Assembly (NCBI GenBank): GCA_963732695.1
Contig: CAVTAP010000026.1
Location: 186,001 to 250,000 of the forward strand
Source of the DNA: CADEDH01 sp963732695
GTDB lineage: Bacteria > Actinomycetota > Acidimicrobiia > Acidimicrobiales > SZUA-35
Direction of reading: 5' to 3'
DNA: 64,000 nucleotides
The notes beneath the pieces were generated by a model that was not told where the DNA came from, searched no databases, and was given only the letters and a program-made list of their open reading frames with translations. Positions 15,418 through 24,225 of this stretch are shown here, in pieces. Numbering within the stretch: position 1 is the stretch's first letter; the number at the start of each line of letters is the position of its first letter. The position numbers and the translations under genes are program-made.

Positions 15418-16399
15418 TCACCTCCGGCGCGCCGTCCGGGAAGCCAGCAGGCCCTTCAACTCCGGTACCACGCCGGACTTATCGGCGGCCGAGTACACCG
15501 GGGCGTCAGCGGCCACATTCGGCGTGAACTCGCCGTGTTGGTGTTCGGCTTCGTCCTGCTCGTCGAGTTCTTTCACGCCGGCTCGTTTCAGCAGGCCGTG
15601 GGACGTGGCGAACATGCGCCGGCCTTCGACCACGGTGGCGTACTCGGCCCACAGCGCCCGGCGCCGTGCCCGTCCTTCGTTGGTGATCTCGGGGTCGGGG
15701 TCCATGGCGGTGGCGGCGATGTCCCACATCGACCAGGAGTCGTGGCGGCCGGTCTTGAGCGGGCCCAGGGTCAGCTCCAAGCCGACCTTGGGCCAGGTAG
15801 CGGCCCATGTCCGGGTCATCGGCCCGGATCAGGGTGATCCCGTGCTCCTCCGAGACGTTCCGACCCGCCTTGGCCATCTGCGCCGACCATTCCCGCCAAC
15901 GGCAGTGTTCCATCTCGTTGACCTGTGACGGTCCCCACTCGCTGTCGGCGCGTAGGTCGAGCTTCGACCAGACGTGGAGGTGGGGGTGGAATCCGTTGGC
16001 CAGGGACCAGGTGACTTCGACCTGGCGGCAGAACCCGCCGCCTCCGGCGGTGCGCTTGCGGAACAGGCGTGACTGTCGCAGGGCGGTCCAGGCGTCCATC
16101 GCACCACAGACGACGACACCTCGAAGCTGGCCGGCGCCGAGGCCGTCGGGGACGCTGACGTAACCCATCTCCACCCGGCCGGAGTGGGGGAGCCCGCAGG
16201 TCCCGCCCCGATGCTTCTTCGACCATTCGCCCGTCTCGGGGTCCTTGCGGGGCCCGAGGAGCTGGCGGTTCAACCGTTGCACCCGGTCCTCCAGCACCAA
16301 CCGTTCGTGCCGGCGCCGCTCCGCCTCTTCCGCCGCCGCTACGGCATCGAGCCACCCGTCCCCGGTGCTCCGCCGGGCTGTACTGGTGGCAGTCACCAT
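15418..16399 (-). pseudogene. plasmid-type rolling-circle replication protein, frameshifted
   Basis: N-terminal part from 16399 carries the HUH-type metal motif FHPHLHVW after CRQVEVTWSLANG, the signature of actinobacterial plasmid Rep (protein rep) families. Near 15797 one extra G breaks the frame; the next frame continues LELTLGPLKTGRHDSWSMWD and the usual C-terminal WAEYATVVEGRR. The second fragment at 22049-22296 has the reading without the extra base. The region between the cysteine motif and HUH motif II also looks short for the family. This points to an integrated plasmid or conjugative element now decaying. Confidence 0.7.
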
Positions 16400-16625
16400 T
16401 GGTCCTGCTTCGCCTTACCAAGGCCTACCGCTCGGCGCTCACGACCCTCCGGGGACGCCGGTGTCACGTTTATCCGCGATGTACCCAGCGATCGACCGCG
16501 AGGCAGCCGATGCAGTCTCATCCTCGGGCCAAAATGGGCCGGACCCATAAGGCCAATGTGCGCAGCGGTCGTCACGGTGACGAGACTGGGGCGTTATCGT
16601 TGGGCTTTGCTGGTGAGGAGGAGCG

Positions 16626-16835
16626 ATGCCAGAGCGAGTCGTACAGCCAGTGCTTCTTCGTGAGGCGGTCCGCGGGTTCGAAGGCAAATGGGTCGCCCTG
16701 AAGGATCGGCGGGTTGTCGAGGCCCGTGACACAGCTGATGCTGTGTACCTAGCACTTCGCGAGCAAGGTATCCGCGGTGCGACGATCATGCGGGTACCCG
16801 CTATCGGCGAGCCGGAGCTCGTGGGGCTTGGCTGA
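16626..16835 (+). CDS. DUF5678-like small protein
   Basis: 69 residues: FEGKWVALKDRRVVEARDTA, VYLALREQGIRGATIMRVP and a C-terminal GEPELVGLG, as in DUF5678 proteins, whose function is unknown. The ribosome site GAGGAGGAGCG ends just before ATG 16626. Such genes often precede a small retropepsin-like protease gene, and a remnant of one follows directly. The 226 nt upstream hold no gene that I see. Confidence 0.7.
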   Translation: MPERVVQPVLLREAVRGFEGKWVALKDRRVVEARDTADAVYLALREQGIRGATIMRVPAIGEPELVGLG

Positions 16836-17157
16836 GGCAGCTGGCCTGCGCTGGGTGTATCCCTACGTTGAAGATCCGCAGAACGCACCCGAGAACCTGG
16901 TGGGCCTCGGCGGTGCGTCTCGAAGGGTGCGCTTCGCTGACGTGACGCTCCGGCTGATCGCTCCGGACGGCACATCAACGGTCGACTGGCAGGCCGACGT
17001 CGGCTTCATCGAATCGTGGGAGCCTCCGTGGGGCCTGCTGCTGGGTCAGCGCGGCTTCTTCAGCCGTTTCACTGTCACCTTCAGCCGCTACGCCCAAGGC
17101 TTCGCCGTTGAGGACTTCGACGTCTTCGATCAGCGGTTCAATCTTGTGCAGACATAA
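16828..17157 (+). pseudogene. retropepsin-like aspartyl protease remnant
   Basis: About 109 codons reading LAEAAGLRWVYPYVEDPQ, LVGLGGASRRVRFADVTLRL and RGFFSRFTVTFSR, the C-terminal two thirds of small bacterial clan AA aspartyl proteases. The catalytic Asp-Thr/Ser-Gly segment and everything before LAEAAGL are absent: the frame runs back into the DUF5678 gene instead. A deletion appears to have joined the two genes. No activity is expected. Confidence 0.5.
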
Positions 17158-17199
17158 AGGTCGTCCAAGCGTCGCAGTGATGCCGGCCAACCCGCTCGT

Positions 17200-17340
17200 G
17201 TCCGACCCTCGCCCGATGAAGACCTCGTCGTCAGGCGCCCCGTCGAGCTGCTGAAGGTGCACCGTCGAGACGTCGTGGCCGGCGGCAATGAAAGCATCGA
17301 AGGCGCGACGTCCGAGGTTCTCGTCGAGCTTGAACCTCAT
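17200..17340 (-). pseudogene. DUF5615 (PIN-like) toxin fragment
   Basis: Starts MRFKLDENLGRRAFDAFIAA and continues GHDVSTVHLQQLDGAPDDEV, the first about 40 residues of DUF5615 toxins; the sequence then stops resembling the family. The ATG overlaps the stop of the DUF433 gene by 4 nt (ATGA), the normal arrangement of this toxin-antitoxin pair. The toxin is therefore truncated. Confidence 0.65.
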
Positions 17341-17594
17341 GCAACGTCGTCGAGGTCGGCGAACCGCATGTCGGCCAGCCGGGCTGCGTAGGCGATGCAC
17401 GCTCGGATGTCGTCCGGCTCGATCCCGGTGAACTCCTCGATGATCGCCTCGACGGTCCATCCTTCGGCCAGGTAGCCCAAGATGACCGACACCCAGATCC
17501 GGTGACCGCGGATGGTCGGCTTCCCGAAACAGATGGCGGGATCGACTACGATCCGCGACAGAAGACCTGCATCCGCCGTGCACGAAAAGCGCAC
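17337..17594 (-). CDS. DUF433 antitoxin
   Basis: 85 residues from GTG 17594. The DUF433 core is complete: LLSRIVVDPAICFGKPTIRG, VSVILGYLAEGWTVEAIIEE and DDIRACIAYAARLA. The original ATG, seen in the 11948-12165 copy, is replaced upstream by unrelated sequence, so the 5' end was altered and the start is a guess. The gene is coupled by a 4-nt overlap to a truncated DUF5615 toxin. Confidence 0.7.
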   Translation of the reverse strand: MRFSCTADAGLLSRIVVDPAICFGKPTIRGHRIWVSVILGYLAEGWTVEAIIEEFTGIEPDDIRACIAYAARLADMRFADLDDVA

Positions 17595-17719
17595 GGGATT
17601 TCCCGGGACGCCGCCCAACAGGCGGGATCCAGCCGGACCGTCCGGACTGTTCTTCCTGGTCAGAGGCCACAGGGCGGACGAGCTGGGGCCAGCCGATAGG
17701 GGAGGGGGAAAGCTGAAAC

Positions 17720-17767
17720 CCCTCGGGCCGTAAGGTCGTGCGGGTTCGAATCCCGCCCCGGGCACCA
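17720..17767 (+). other. tRNA 3' end (class II), probable att site
   Basis: The sequence has a complete T arm (GCGGG, TTCGAAT, CCCGC at 17740-17756), a 3' acceptor strand CCCGGGC, a discriminator A and an encoded CCA ending at 17767. Before it lies a 4-bp variable arm (GGCC/GGTC around GTAA), so it derives from a Leu or Ser tRNA. The matching 5' strand GCCCGGG and a D arm are not found upstream. Together with the recombinase remnant that follows, this looks like an attachment site made of a tRNA 3' end. Confidence 0.6.
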
Positions 17768-17821
17768 CTCTGAGCTTGGTAAACAGATGACTGGCATCTC
17801 GGTCCGGACCCGGCAACTGGC

Positions 17822-18485
17822 AAGCGCCGCCAGCACTCCAAGCAGGGCTTCCGGACCAAACGCGAAGCCGAGGCCGCCCTCGACGAGCTGTTGTCGGGCG
17901 TCCGGTCAGGGAACGTGGTCAATCAGACCAGCACCACGCTCGGTCAGTTCCTGGATGACTGGCTTGCCGGCCAGCACCAGCGGTTGAAGGAGACGACCGG
18001 GAACGGATCCGCATCGGGTTGGGTAAGCGCAAGCTGCAGGCCCTGGCGCCGCTGGAGATCGAGCGCTTGTACCTCCGGTTGGGCGAGTGGGGGGACGCAC
18101 CGGCCGGCCTCTGGCGGCCAAGACCATCAGGAACACCCACGTTGTGCTGCGCAAGGCCCTGGACGATGCCGAGCGCCTGGGCCTGGTCCAGCGCAACGCT
18201 GCCGCCGTGGCTCGGCCGCCCGTCGCTCATCGCACGGAGCAGCAGACGTTCGGCCGCCAGGCGCGGTTGTCGCAGCTCCCGGCCATCCGTTTGCACGACT
18301 TGCGCCACACCTTCGCCACGCTGGCGCTCAAGGAGGGGGTGCACCCCAAGATCGTCTCCGAGCGCCCGGGCCACGCCACGGTTGGCATCACCCTCGACCT
18401 CTACTCACACGTCACGCCAGCGATCGCCCGAGAGGCCGCCGACACGGTCGGCAATCTCATACTCGGACCCAGAGGTCGGCCGTGA
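17822..18485 (+). pseudogene. tyrosine recombinase (phage-type integrase), broken
   Basis: Three frames together give an integrase: SKQGFRTKREAEAALDEL and FLDDWLAG (arm-binding and SAM-like region) from 17822, a middle part from about 18010, and the catalytic C-terminus from 18087 with IRLHDLRHTFATLALKEGV, RPGHATVGITLDLYSHV. H and R of the HxxR box and the tyrosine region are present, but the first catalytic Arg and the Lys segment are deleted. At least two frameshifts and one deletion make it inactive. It sits beside the tRNA 3' end as integrases of islands do. Confidence 0.8.
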
Positions 18486-18715
18486 GGGCGTCGCCGCCAT
18501 CGCGCCGACGACGTCCCACACCTTCCACGAATGTGGCCCCTGGCCAGGGCAACCCGGTCGAGTGTAAGTCGTAGGCGTGAGTCGGCTGTTTGATGGCGCG
18601 GCTGAGCACCCTCCCAATGGACAGCCGTAGGCCTTTCGCTGACCTGAGTCGCTGGCTCGACTCTCGCTGCATCTCCGTCCCGGCCTCTCATTCGCCTGCG
18701 TCACCCAAGCCAGTG

Positions 18716-19564
18716 TCAAGAGAGAGTCACGGGTTTGTTCGACGTCAGCGGCTTAGTAGTGATCACCTTGGGAAGTGTCGAGAGGTCGCCACGTCCGAAC
18801 GTTCGCGGAATGATCAGCGCAGCGATGACCACGGTCGCACCCATGACGTTTGCGAGGACATCGCCACCGGTTGGCGAGCCGATGAAGATGTCGAGGCTCG
18901 CGTGGAACACGGCGACCACGGCGATGCTGCCGCAGGTCGAGTTGAACAGCCAGGTGCAAATCACCGAGCCGGCTACGATGCTGGCCCCCCAACCGACGAG
19001 TCCGATCGCGGGCATGTTGCCGAGCCCTGCGCTGAATACGAAGAGGGGAAGGTGCCAGAGGCCCCAGAGGAGAGCCAGCCACATGGACGCGCTGAGCGCC
19101 TGTCGGTTCCGTTGCAACCTCGGAAGGGCGAAGCCCCTCCAGCCGATCTCCTCGCCGTACCCGTAGAACACGAGGTTGGCCACCCAGTACACCACCAAGG
19201 GTTGGTTGGGGAACTCCTTGCTCGCCCCCACCTTGGTCAGGTCGACATGGATGCCGGCAAGGCGGGCGACACCCAACGCGATCATGCACATCGCCAGCGG
19301 TGCAATGATGACTCCCAACAGCCATCGGCTCGGACCCGTGACGGCACGGCGGGCGAGCACCCTGAGGCCGGCCGGTCCGTCGAACGCCGCCGTCAGCGCG
19401 AATGCGGCCACAGCTGGGCCGAGGCCGCCGGCGAGATGCCAGTAGGGGCTTGCCCCGCCGGTCCAGTTCCATTTCGCAGCAACCAGCGGCGCCCACAACA
19501 GCCACGACATCGATATGGCTGCGGCTCCGAACGCTACGACCTCGACCTCGGATCGACGACTCAT
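18716..19564 (-). CDS. CPBP-family intramembrane metalloprotease
   Basis: 282 residues with about seven or eight hydrophobic segments. Family motifs: GEEIGWRGFALPRL (the EExxxR metal-site motif, about residue 140), LLWGLWHLPLF with a conserved His, and VVAVFHASLDI with the last His. Relatives are CAAX-type prenyl-protease-like and bacteriocin self-protection proteins; the substrate is unknown. ATG 19564 gives the first membrane segment at residue 10; the longer open frame upstream belongs to no homologous region. The IS66 element is inserted about 260 nt upstream. Confidence 0.85.
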   Translation of the reverse strand: MSRRSEVEVVAFGAAAISMSWLLWAPLVAAKWNWTGGASPYWHLAGGLGPAVAAFALTAAFDGPAGLRVLARRAVTGPSRWLLGVIIAPLAMCMIALGVARLAGIHVDLTKVGASKEFPNQPLVVYWVANLVFYGYGEEIGWRGFALPRLQRNRQALSASMWLALLWGLWHLPLFVFSAGLGNMPAIGLVGWGASIVAGSVICTWLFNSTCGSIAVVAVFHASLDIFIGSPTGGDVLANVMGATVVIAALIIPRTFGRGDLSTLPKVITTKPLTSNKPVTLS

Positions 19565-19833
19565 CGAGGACACTGGCCTCGCAATCCGGTACGTCCTCAC
19601 GGGAACCTGCTGGCGAACACCACGATTGACTCGACCGTCGGAGTCTTGGGAAACCTGCGCTGGTCGGCAACCGCAGCGCGATTGCTCTAATCCGGATCCT
19701 TGACGACGACACCGCTTGCATCGAAGCGTCGACCGACGATGGTGGTTGTGGCGGGATGGGGGGATGTTCGAAGTTCCGCCATCAGAGCCTTGACTCCGGA
19801 TTCGCCAGAGGGACGATGACTTCGCGTCGAGCT

Positions 19834-19853
19834 GTAACTGCTCAGCTGGTGGG
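19834..19853 (+). repeat. IS66 left terminal inverted repeat
   Basis: Twenty bases starting GTAA, perfectly complementary to the right end. Confidence 0.95.
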
Positions 19854-21299
19854 TAGCCAGGGTGGTCCGGTGTAGAGGCGTTGGAGGAGGGGGAGGGTGG
19901 GTTGGTCGTGTTTGTGGCCGGTTTGAATGTAGGACCGGATGGTGCAGAAGGCGGCGGCGTGGGTGGGGTTGCGGAACAGGCCACTGATCTTGTCGTGGAT
20001 CTTGCACATCCTCAGTGACCTCTCGGCGTGGTTGTTCGACGCCGGGACCACTGTGGTGTCGAGGAGGCGGAGGATCTGGTCGACCTCGAGACGGAAGCGG
20101 GTGGCGAGGTTCCAGGCGTCGCGGTCTTTGGGGAGCCAGCCACCCCGGTTGCGTCGTCGGGGTGGCGGCCCGGCCGGGAGGGTGTCGAAGGCCAGGGTGA
20201 GGGTCTGCTCGTAGCGGCGGCGGATCGGGTCGGCGATCTCGGCCGGGACACGGTCGAGGCCGGCGGCGAGGGCGTGGTGGGTGGCGGCCTGGGCGTCGAC
20301 CAGGACTCGACGCATCTGCTCGGCCCAACCGGTGTGCTTGTGCCAGGCGCCGACATCGATGAGGTGACGGTCGAGGTGAGCATGGCATTGAGCGTGACCG
20401 GCCTCAGCCAGCTCGGTGGCGGTGTAGACGTTCAGGCCGTCGTGCATGATCACCCCCCGGTAGTTGTCCAAGACCCCGACCGCGGTGATCGCCTCGATCC
20501 CACGGCTCGGGTGATGAGCCAACAACGTCAAGGCGTCGGTCGACACGGTATGCACGAACGACGAGCCCGTCCCGCACCGGACCGGGGTCTCATCAGCACA
20601 CACCACCGGCGCGGCCTGGAGCAGAGCTTTCACCTCGGCGATGAACGGCGCCAGGCGCTCGGCGGTGTCCAGGGTCCAGTTGGCCAGAGTGCCCTCCGAC
20701 ACCGGGGCGCCGAACAGGGCCTCCATCGCCTCGTGCGCCCGTTCCAACGGCACGTGCTGTCGGACCATCAGATACACCGCCGCTGCTTTGACCCCTGGGC
20801 CCCAACACGTCGGACCGGTCGCCTCCGCCGGGAACGCTCCGACGGTGACATAACCGCACAGGCATCGCCGCTTCTCCACGACATGATCGGTGACCACGAG
20901 GCGCGGTTCAGGGATATCGACCACCTGCCGAGTGGCCGTGCCGACCACTACCGCGCCGGCGAGATCGGCGGCGCAGTGGTCGCAGCACACCGGTGTGTGG
21001 GTCACCGTCACCTCCGGTTCCCGGCGGCGCATCGTCACCCCCGGCGCACCGGGCTGCTTGCCCGGTCGACGACCCGACTCACCAGAACCATCCCGGCGGG
21101 CCGCCTTGCGGGCTTCACGCTCATCAGCCCGACGCTGTCGGCGATCCTTACCATCACGCGACGGCGGCAACGACGAGTTCCCCGAATCCCGACCCAGCCG
21201 ATCCTTCAACGCCTCCAACTCGGCCCGCAGCTCAGCGATCACCGCAGCCTGGGCCGCCACGATCGCCTCCAACTCAACGATCCGCTCCTCCGGTGACAC
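19842..21299 (-). CDS. IS66-family transposase (TnpC)
   Basis: 485 residues, full length. Order of parts: N-terminal coiled coil (ELEAIVAAQAAVIAELRAEL), basic linker with SLPPSRDGKDRR, zinc-binding segment CCDHCAADL with CLCGYV, then the DDE catalytic core with VVCADETPVRCG, a second Asp in VIMHDGLNVY and the Glu in SNNHAERSLRMCK. The C-terminal AAAFCTIRSYIQT is typical of IS66. The stop codon lies inside the left inverted repeat. No frameshift, so it is probably active. Confidence 0.95.
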   Translation of the reverse strand: MSPEERIVELEAIVAAQAAVIAELRAELEALKDRLGRDSGNSSLPPSRDGKDRRQRRADEREARKAARRDGSGESGRRPGKQPGAPGVTMRRREPEVTVTHTPVCCDHCAADLAGAVVVGTATRQVVDIPEPRLVVTDHVVEKRRCLCGYVTVGAFPAEATGPTCWGPGVKAAAVYLMVRQHVPLERAHEAMEALFGAPVSEGTLANWTLDTAERLAPFIAEVKALLQAAPVVCADETPVRCGTGSSFVHTVSTDALTLLAHHPSRGIEAITAVGVLDNYRGVIMHDGLNVYTATELAEAGHAQCHAHLDRHLIDVGAWHKHTGWAEQMRRVLVDAQAATHHALAAGLDRVPAEIADPIRRRYEQTLTLAFDTLPAGPPPRRRNRGGWLPKDRDAWNLATRFRLEVDQILRLLDTTVVPASNNHAERSLRMCKIHDKISGLFRNPTHAAAFCTIRSYIQTGHKHDQPTLPLLQRLYTGPPWLPTS

Positions 21300-21361
21300 G
21301 CCTCAGATCATACGAATCCACGCGCCCCCAGTGGTGGACCAACACCAACCGCGCGAATCAC

Positions 21362-21381
21362 CCCACCAGCTGAGCAGTTAC
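21362..21381 (+). repeat. IS66 right terminal inverted repeat
   Basis: Exact complement of the left end. The 660 nt that follow (21390-22048) contain no gene I can support. Confidence 0.95.
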
Positions 21382-22048
21382 GTCGAGCTTCGTCTAGAAG
21401 AAGGAAGGATTGGGCGGGCATCGAGAGTCGCCGGTCAGGGTCCATTTCCGCCAATGCCAGAAAGGCGAGCGTTTGCTCAACCGACCGGAAGACGAGCCAT
21501 TCGAGGCGGCCTTACCCGTTTTAGGTGCTGCCAAACCACAACTCTGTGTAATACGTCGTGCCAATCCGGGCCGTCAGCTGTCAGAGCCTCAATACCGTAC
21601 TACGGCCTCCCAGAGCCAAAATGTGGAAGCCAAACTTGGGGTTGGGGCGGCGTGGCGGCTCACCGTCGACACGCTACGCAACAGGAGCTCGCCATCTAGT
21701 CCAGCCCCTATCAGTGGCGATGTGACCGATTGAGCCCGTCGAGGCTGACGATGGATCAGCGAATTGTGATGTACGGAAATCCACCGCCAGCCGCGACCCA
21801 TCCTAGTCGACATCTAGCCGAATCAGGACGGGTCGGACGTTCCCAATTCTCTTTGACGTGTCGCCACGCGGCGGCCATCCCGACGCTGCTAAGCGGTCGT
21901 TCGGGTTCGAACCGTCACAGAGGGCCAGCCCACGATCGTGCCGGCCCAGCCGCCATCGCAATTTCCAGGGTCGGGACGAGTGCTGGCCGGCGGCAGGTCC
22001 ACTGAGTGCTGCGCCGCCAGCGATCCACGGAGAACTGGAACCACCACG

Positions 22049-22296
22049 CGGCCGAGTACACCGGAGACTCGGTCCATGGCGGTGGCGGCGATCTGCCACA
22101 TTGACCAGGAGTCATGGCGGCCGGTCTTGAGCGGGCCCATGGTCAGCTCCAGGCCGACTTTGGCCAGGTAGCGGCCCATGGCCGGGTCATCGGCCCGGAT
22201 CAGGGTGATCCCGTGCTCCTCGGAGACGTTCCGGCCCGCCTTGGCCATCTGGGTCGACCATTCCCGACGCAGGGCGTGTTCCATCTCGTCGACCTC
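22049..22296 (-). pseudogene. second fragment of the replication protein
   Basis: Nearly identical to parts of the 15418-16399 gene: EWSTQMAKAGRNVSEEHGIT, DDPAMGRYLAKVGLEL and GPLKTGRHDSWSMWQIAATA. It retains the unshifted frame at the site where the first copy has an extra base. The left end (GAGTACACCGG) matches a segment about 200 nt further along in the first copy, so an internal deletion occurred. Only about 80 codons remain and the HUH motif is missing. Confidence 0.75.
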
Positions 22297-22387
22297 GGAT
22301 GGGTTCCGGGCAGGCACGTCGGTCCGTAGACTCCGGGGCACACAGGACGGGCCCGCCGATGCGGCCTACTCGACGATCGGGGACGAG

Positions 22388-23707
22388 GTGACTGGTGCTC
22401 AGTTTCATCTTGCGTATTTCCTGACTGATGCCCATGTGCAAGCGTGGGCCAAGCCGTGGTCGGGCAACATCGGCACCGAGTGGTCGACGCCCGACCTCTA
22501 TGTCGCGGTGGCTCGCGAGATGGAGCGGGCCGCCTTCGACTACGTCCTCATCGAGGACAACGTATTCGTGGCGGATGCCTACGGACAGTCGATGGACACG
22601 TATCTGCGTCACGCGATTTCGGTCCCGCGTCGGGACCCGCTGGTAGTGGCCTCGTTCATGCTTCACGCCACCAGCCACATCGGTGTGGTGCCGACGGTGT
22701 CGACGTTCGCCTACCAGCCGTACCTGCTGGCCCGACAATTGGGGTCGCTCGACCAGCTGTCGGGTGGTCGGGCCGGCTGGAACGTGGTCACCGGCTCGTC
22801 TCATCGGGCGTGGCAGAATTTCGGCTACGACAGCATGAGCGACCACGACAGCCGCTACGACATCGCCGACGAATTCGTCGAGGCAGCATTCGCGTTGTGG
22901 GACTCATGGGATCCCGACGCCATCACTGCCGACCGGGCCACCGGCCAATTTGCCGACCCGGCGAAAGTTCGGATCAGCGACTTCGTCGGCGAGCGCTACG
23001 CGACAAGAGGTCCTCTCAACTCCGGTCCTGCGCCGCAGGGGCGGCCCACCATGGCCCAAGCCGGGAGCTCTGAACGCGGACGGCGCTTTGCCGCCCAGTA
23101 CGCCGACACCATCGTGGTCAAGGCGAGATCCCTCGAGTACGCCACCCAGTACCGAAATGAAGTCCGGGAACTGGCCGCTCAGCACGGCCGGGATCCCGAC
23201 ACGGTCAAGTTGCTCCTGATGATCGCTCCGATCATCGGCGCGACTGAAGCCGAGGCCGCCGCCAAGCGAGCCTTCCGTGAGCGCGACGACGTGGATAACG
23301 CCGAATTGACGCTGGCCAAGGTCTCGAAGATCCTCGACATCGACTTCAGCCGATTCGACCTCGACCAGCCCCTGTCGACCGAGGGCCTGTCCACCGAAGG
23401 CACCCAGATGGTCCTGGCTGACTTCATCGCTCGCAACGAAGGGCGCACACTACGGGAAGCGGCGGCCATCGCCCTCGAGTACAACCCCGATGGCACAACA
23501 CTGTGCGGAACCCCCGACCAGGTCGCAGCCGAAATGGAAGCGATCATGACGAGGGTAGGAGGTGACGGTTTCCTGCTCACCGGACCCACTACCCGGCACT
23601 ACCTCGCGGAGATCGCCGACGGCCTCGTTCCCGCCCTCCAGGACCGTGGCCTGGTGCGCCGCCGCTACGCCCACTCCACTCTTCGCGAACATCTCCTCGA
23701 GTACTGA
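22388..23707 (+). CDS. luciferase-like monooxygenase, NtaA/SnaA type
   Basis: 439 residues, the normal length for FMN-reductase-dependent monooxygenases of the NtaA/SnaA/DszA group. Visible: WSTPDLYVAVAREMERAAFD, TVSTFAYQPYLLARQLGSLD, RAGWNVVTGSSHRAWQNFG, then PTMAQAGSSERGRRFAAQYA (flavin phosphate region). These enzymes oxidise chelators, sulfones or antibiotics with reduced FMN. GTG 22388 is chosen because the frame further upstream is antisense to the replication-protein fragment. No partner flavin reductase is seen nearby. Confidence 0.88.
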   Translation: MTGAQFHLAYFLTDAHVQAWAKPWSGNIGTEWSTPDLYVAVAREMERAAFDYVLIEDNVFVADAYGQSMDTYLRHAISVPRRDPLVVASFMLHATSHIGVVPTVSTFAYQPYLLARQLGSLDQLSGGRAGWNVVTGSSHRAWQNFGYDSMSDHDSRYDIADEFVEAAFALWDSWDPDAITADRATGQFADPAKVRISDFVGERYATRGPLNSGPAPQGRPTMAQAGSSERGRRFAAQYADTIVVKARSLEYATQYRNEVRELAAQHGRDPDTVKLLLMIAPIIGATEAEAAAKRAFRERDDVDNAELTLAKVSKILDIDFSRFDLDQPLSTEGLSTEGTQMVLADFIARNEGRTLREAAAIALEYNPDGTTLCGTPDQVAAEMEAIMTRVGGDGFLLTGPTTRHYLAEIADGLVPALQDRGLVRRRYAHSTLREHLLEY

Positions 23708-23785
23708 CGATCGTAGGAGAGGTGGCCGCTGCGTTCGCAGCTCTCCTCCTCGGTTGAGGTGAAAACTCGGTCAGCTCGGCGGTGG

Positions 23786-23989
23786 TCAGGCCTCGCGCAG
23801 CCAGTCTTCGACCAGGAGGACGCGGAGCAGCTCTGATTGGGTCGTACCGGTGGCGCTGGCCGGCAGCAGCTGATTCGTGAGCATCGCCGTCACGCATCGC
23901 CGGCCGAGTTCAGTGAGCTGCTGATCGTCTTGTAGCCACGAGCGGATCTCGTGCTCGAACCATGGTTGATGCTCCGTCGACGGCCGCAT
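23786..23989 (-). CDS. small ELGRR-family protein, copy 2
   Basis: 67 residues and the shortest of the three family members in this window: EIRSWLQDDQQLTELGRR, then a Met-Leu pair and SELLRVLLVEDWLREA. It stands alone between the monooxygenase and the substrate-binding protein; no copy of the companion families is near. The family is unknown to me. Confidence 0.65.
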   Translation of the reverse strand: MRPSTEHQPWFEHEIRSWLQDDQQLTELGRRCVTAMLTNQLLPASATGTTQSELLRVLLVEDWLREA

Positions 23990-24149
23990 ACGGGCCTCCC
24001 ATGGTTGAAAAAGTGACTATATCGCCCAAAGGCTACACAATTTGGGGTCGCCCGTCGTCCAGGCAGGGGTCCCACGGGCCGTAGCAGGCGCCGCCGTCGA
24101 CTCGGCCGATACATGAAGAACTTAGCGTGTTTAAGTTGCTGTGCCAACT

Positions 24150-24171
24150 GTCACATCTGGTGTAGGTTCAG
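24150..24171 (+). promoter_or_regulatory. shared upstream motif of the two substrate-binding genes, copy 1
   Basis: GTCACATCTGGTGTAGGTTCAG contains a TAGGTT -10-like box (24163-24168), 57 nt before ATG 24226. A near copy is at 26139-26161. Confidence 0.45.
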
Positions 24172-24225
24172 AATTGGAACCATGTCCGTCTGATGTGGTG
24201 GCAGAAGTAGGGGGAAATACAAGAG

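Larger units (their letters stand above)
19834..21381. mobile_element. intact IS66-family insertion sequence
   Basis: 1548-bp element bounded by a perfect 20-bp inverted repeat: 19834-19853 begins GTAACTGCTCAGCTGG and 21362-21381 is its exact complement. Both ends are flanked by the direct repeat GTCGAGCT (19826-19833 and 21382-21389), an 8-bp target duplication as expected for IS66. It carries only the transposase gene, so it resembles the IS66 subgroup that lacks TnpA and TnpB. Perfect ends and duplication mean recent insertion. Confidence 0.95.

Noticed and set aside
17640..17767. Complete tRNA gene ending at 17767
   Set aside because: Neither a GCCCGGG acceptor strand nor a D arm is found upstream, and the region before the variable arm does not form a 7-nt anticodon loop.
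17595..17816. N-terminal extension of the DUF433 frame through the tRNA segment
   Set aside because: Its GAGFEPARPYG-type translation is a well-known artefact of reading a tRNA gene antisense.
21410..21733. 107-codon plus-strand frame after the IS66 element
   Set aside because: No ribosome-binding site, no recognisable motif and odd composition; probably random.
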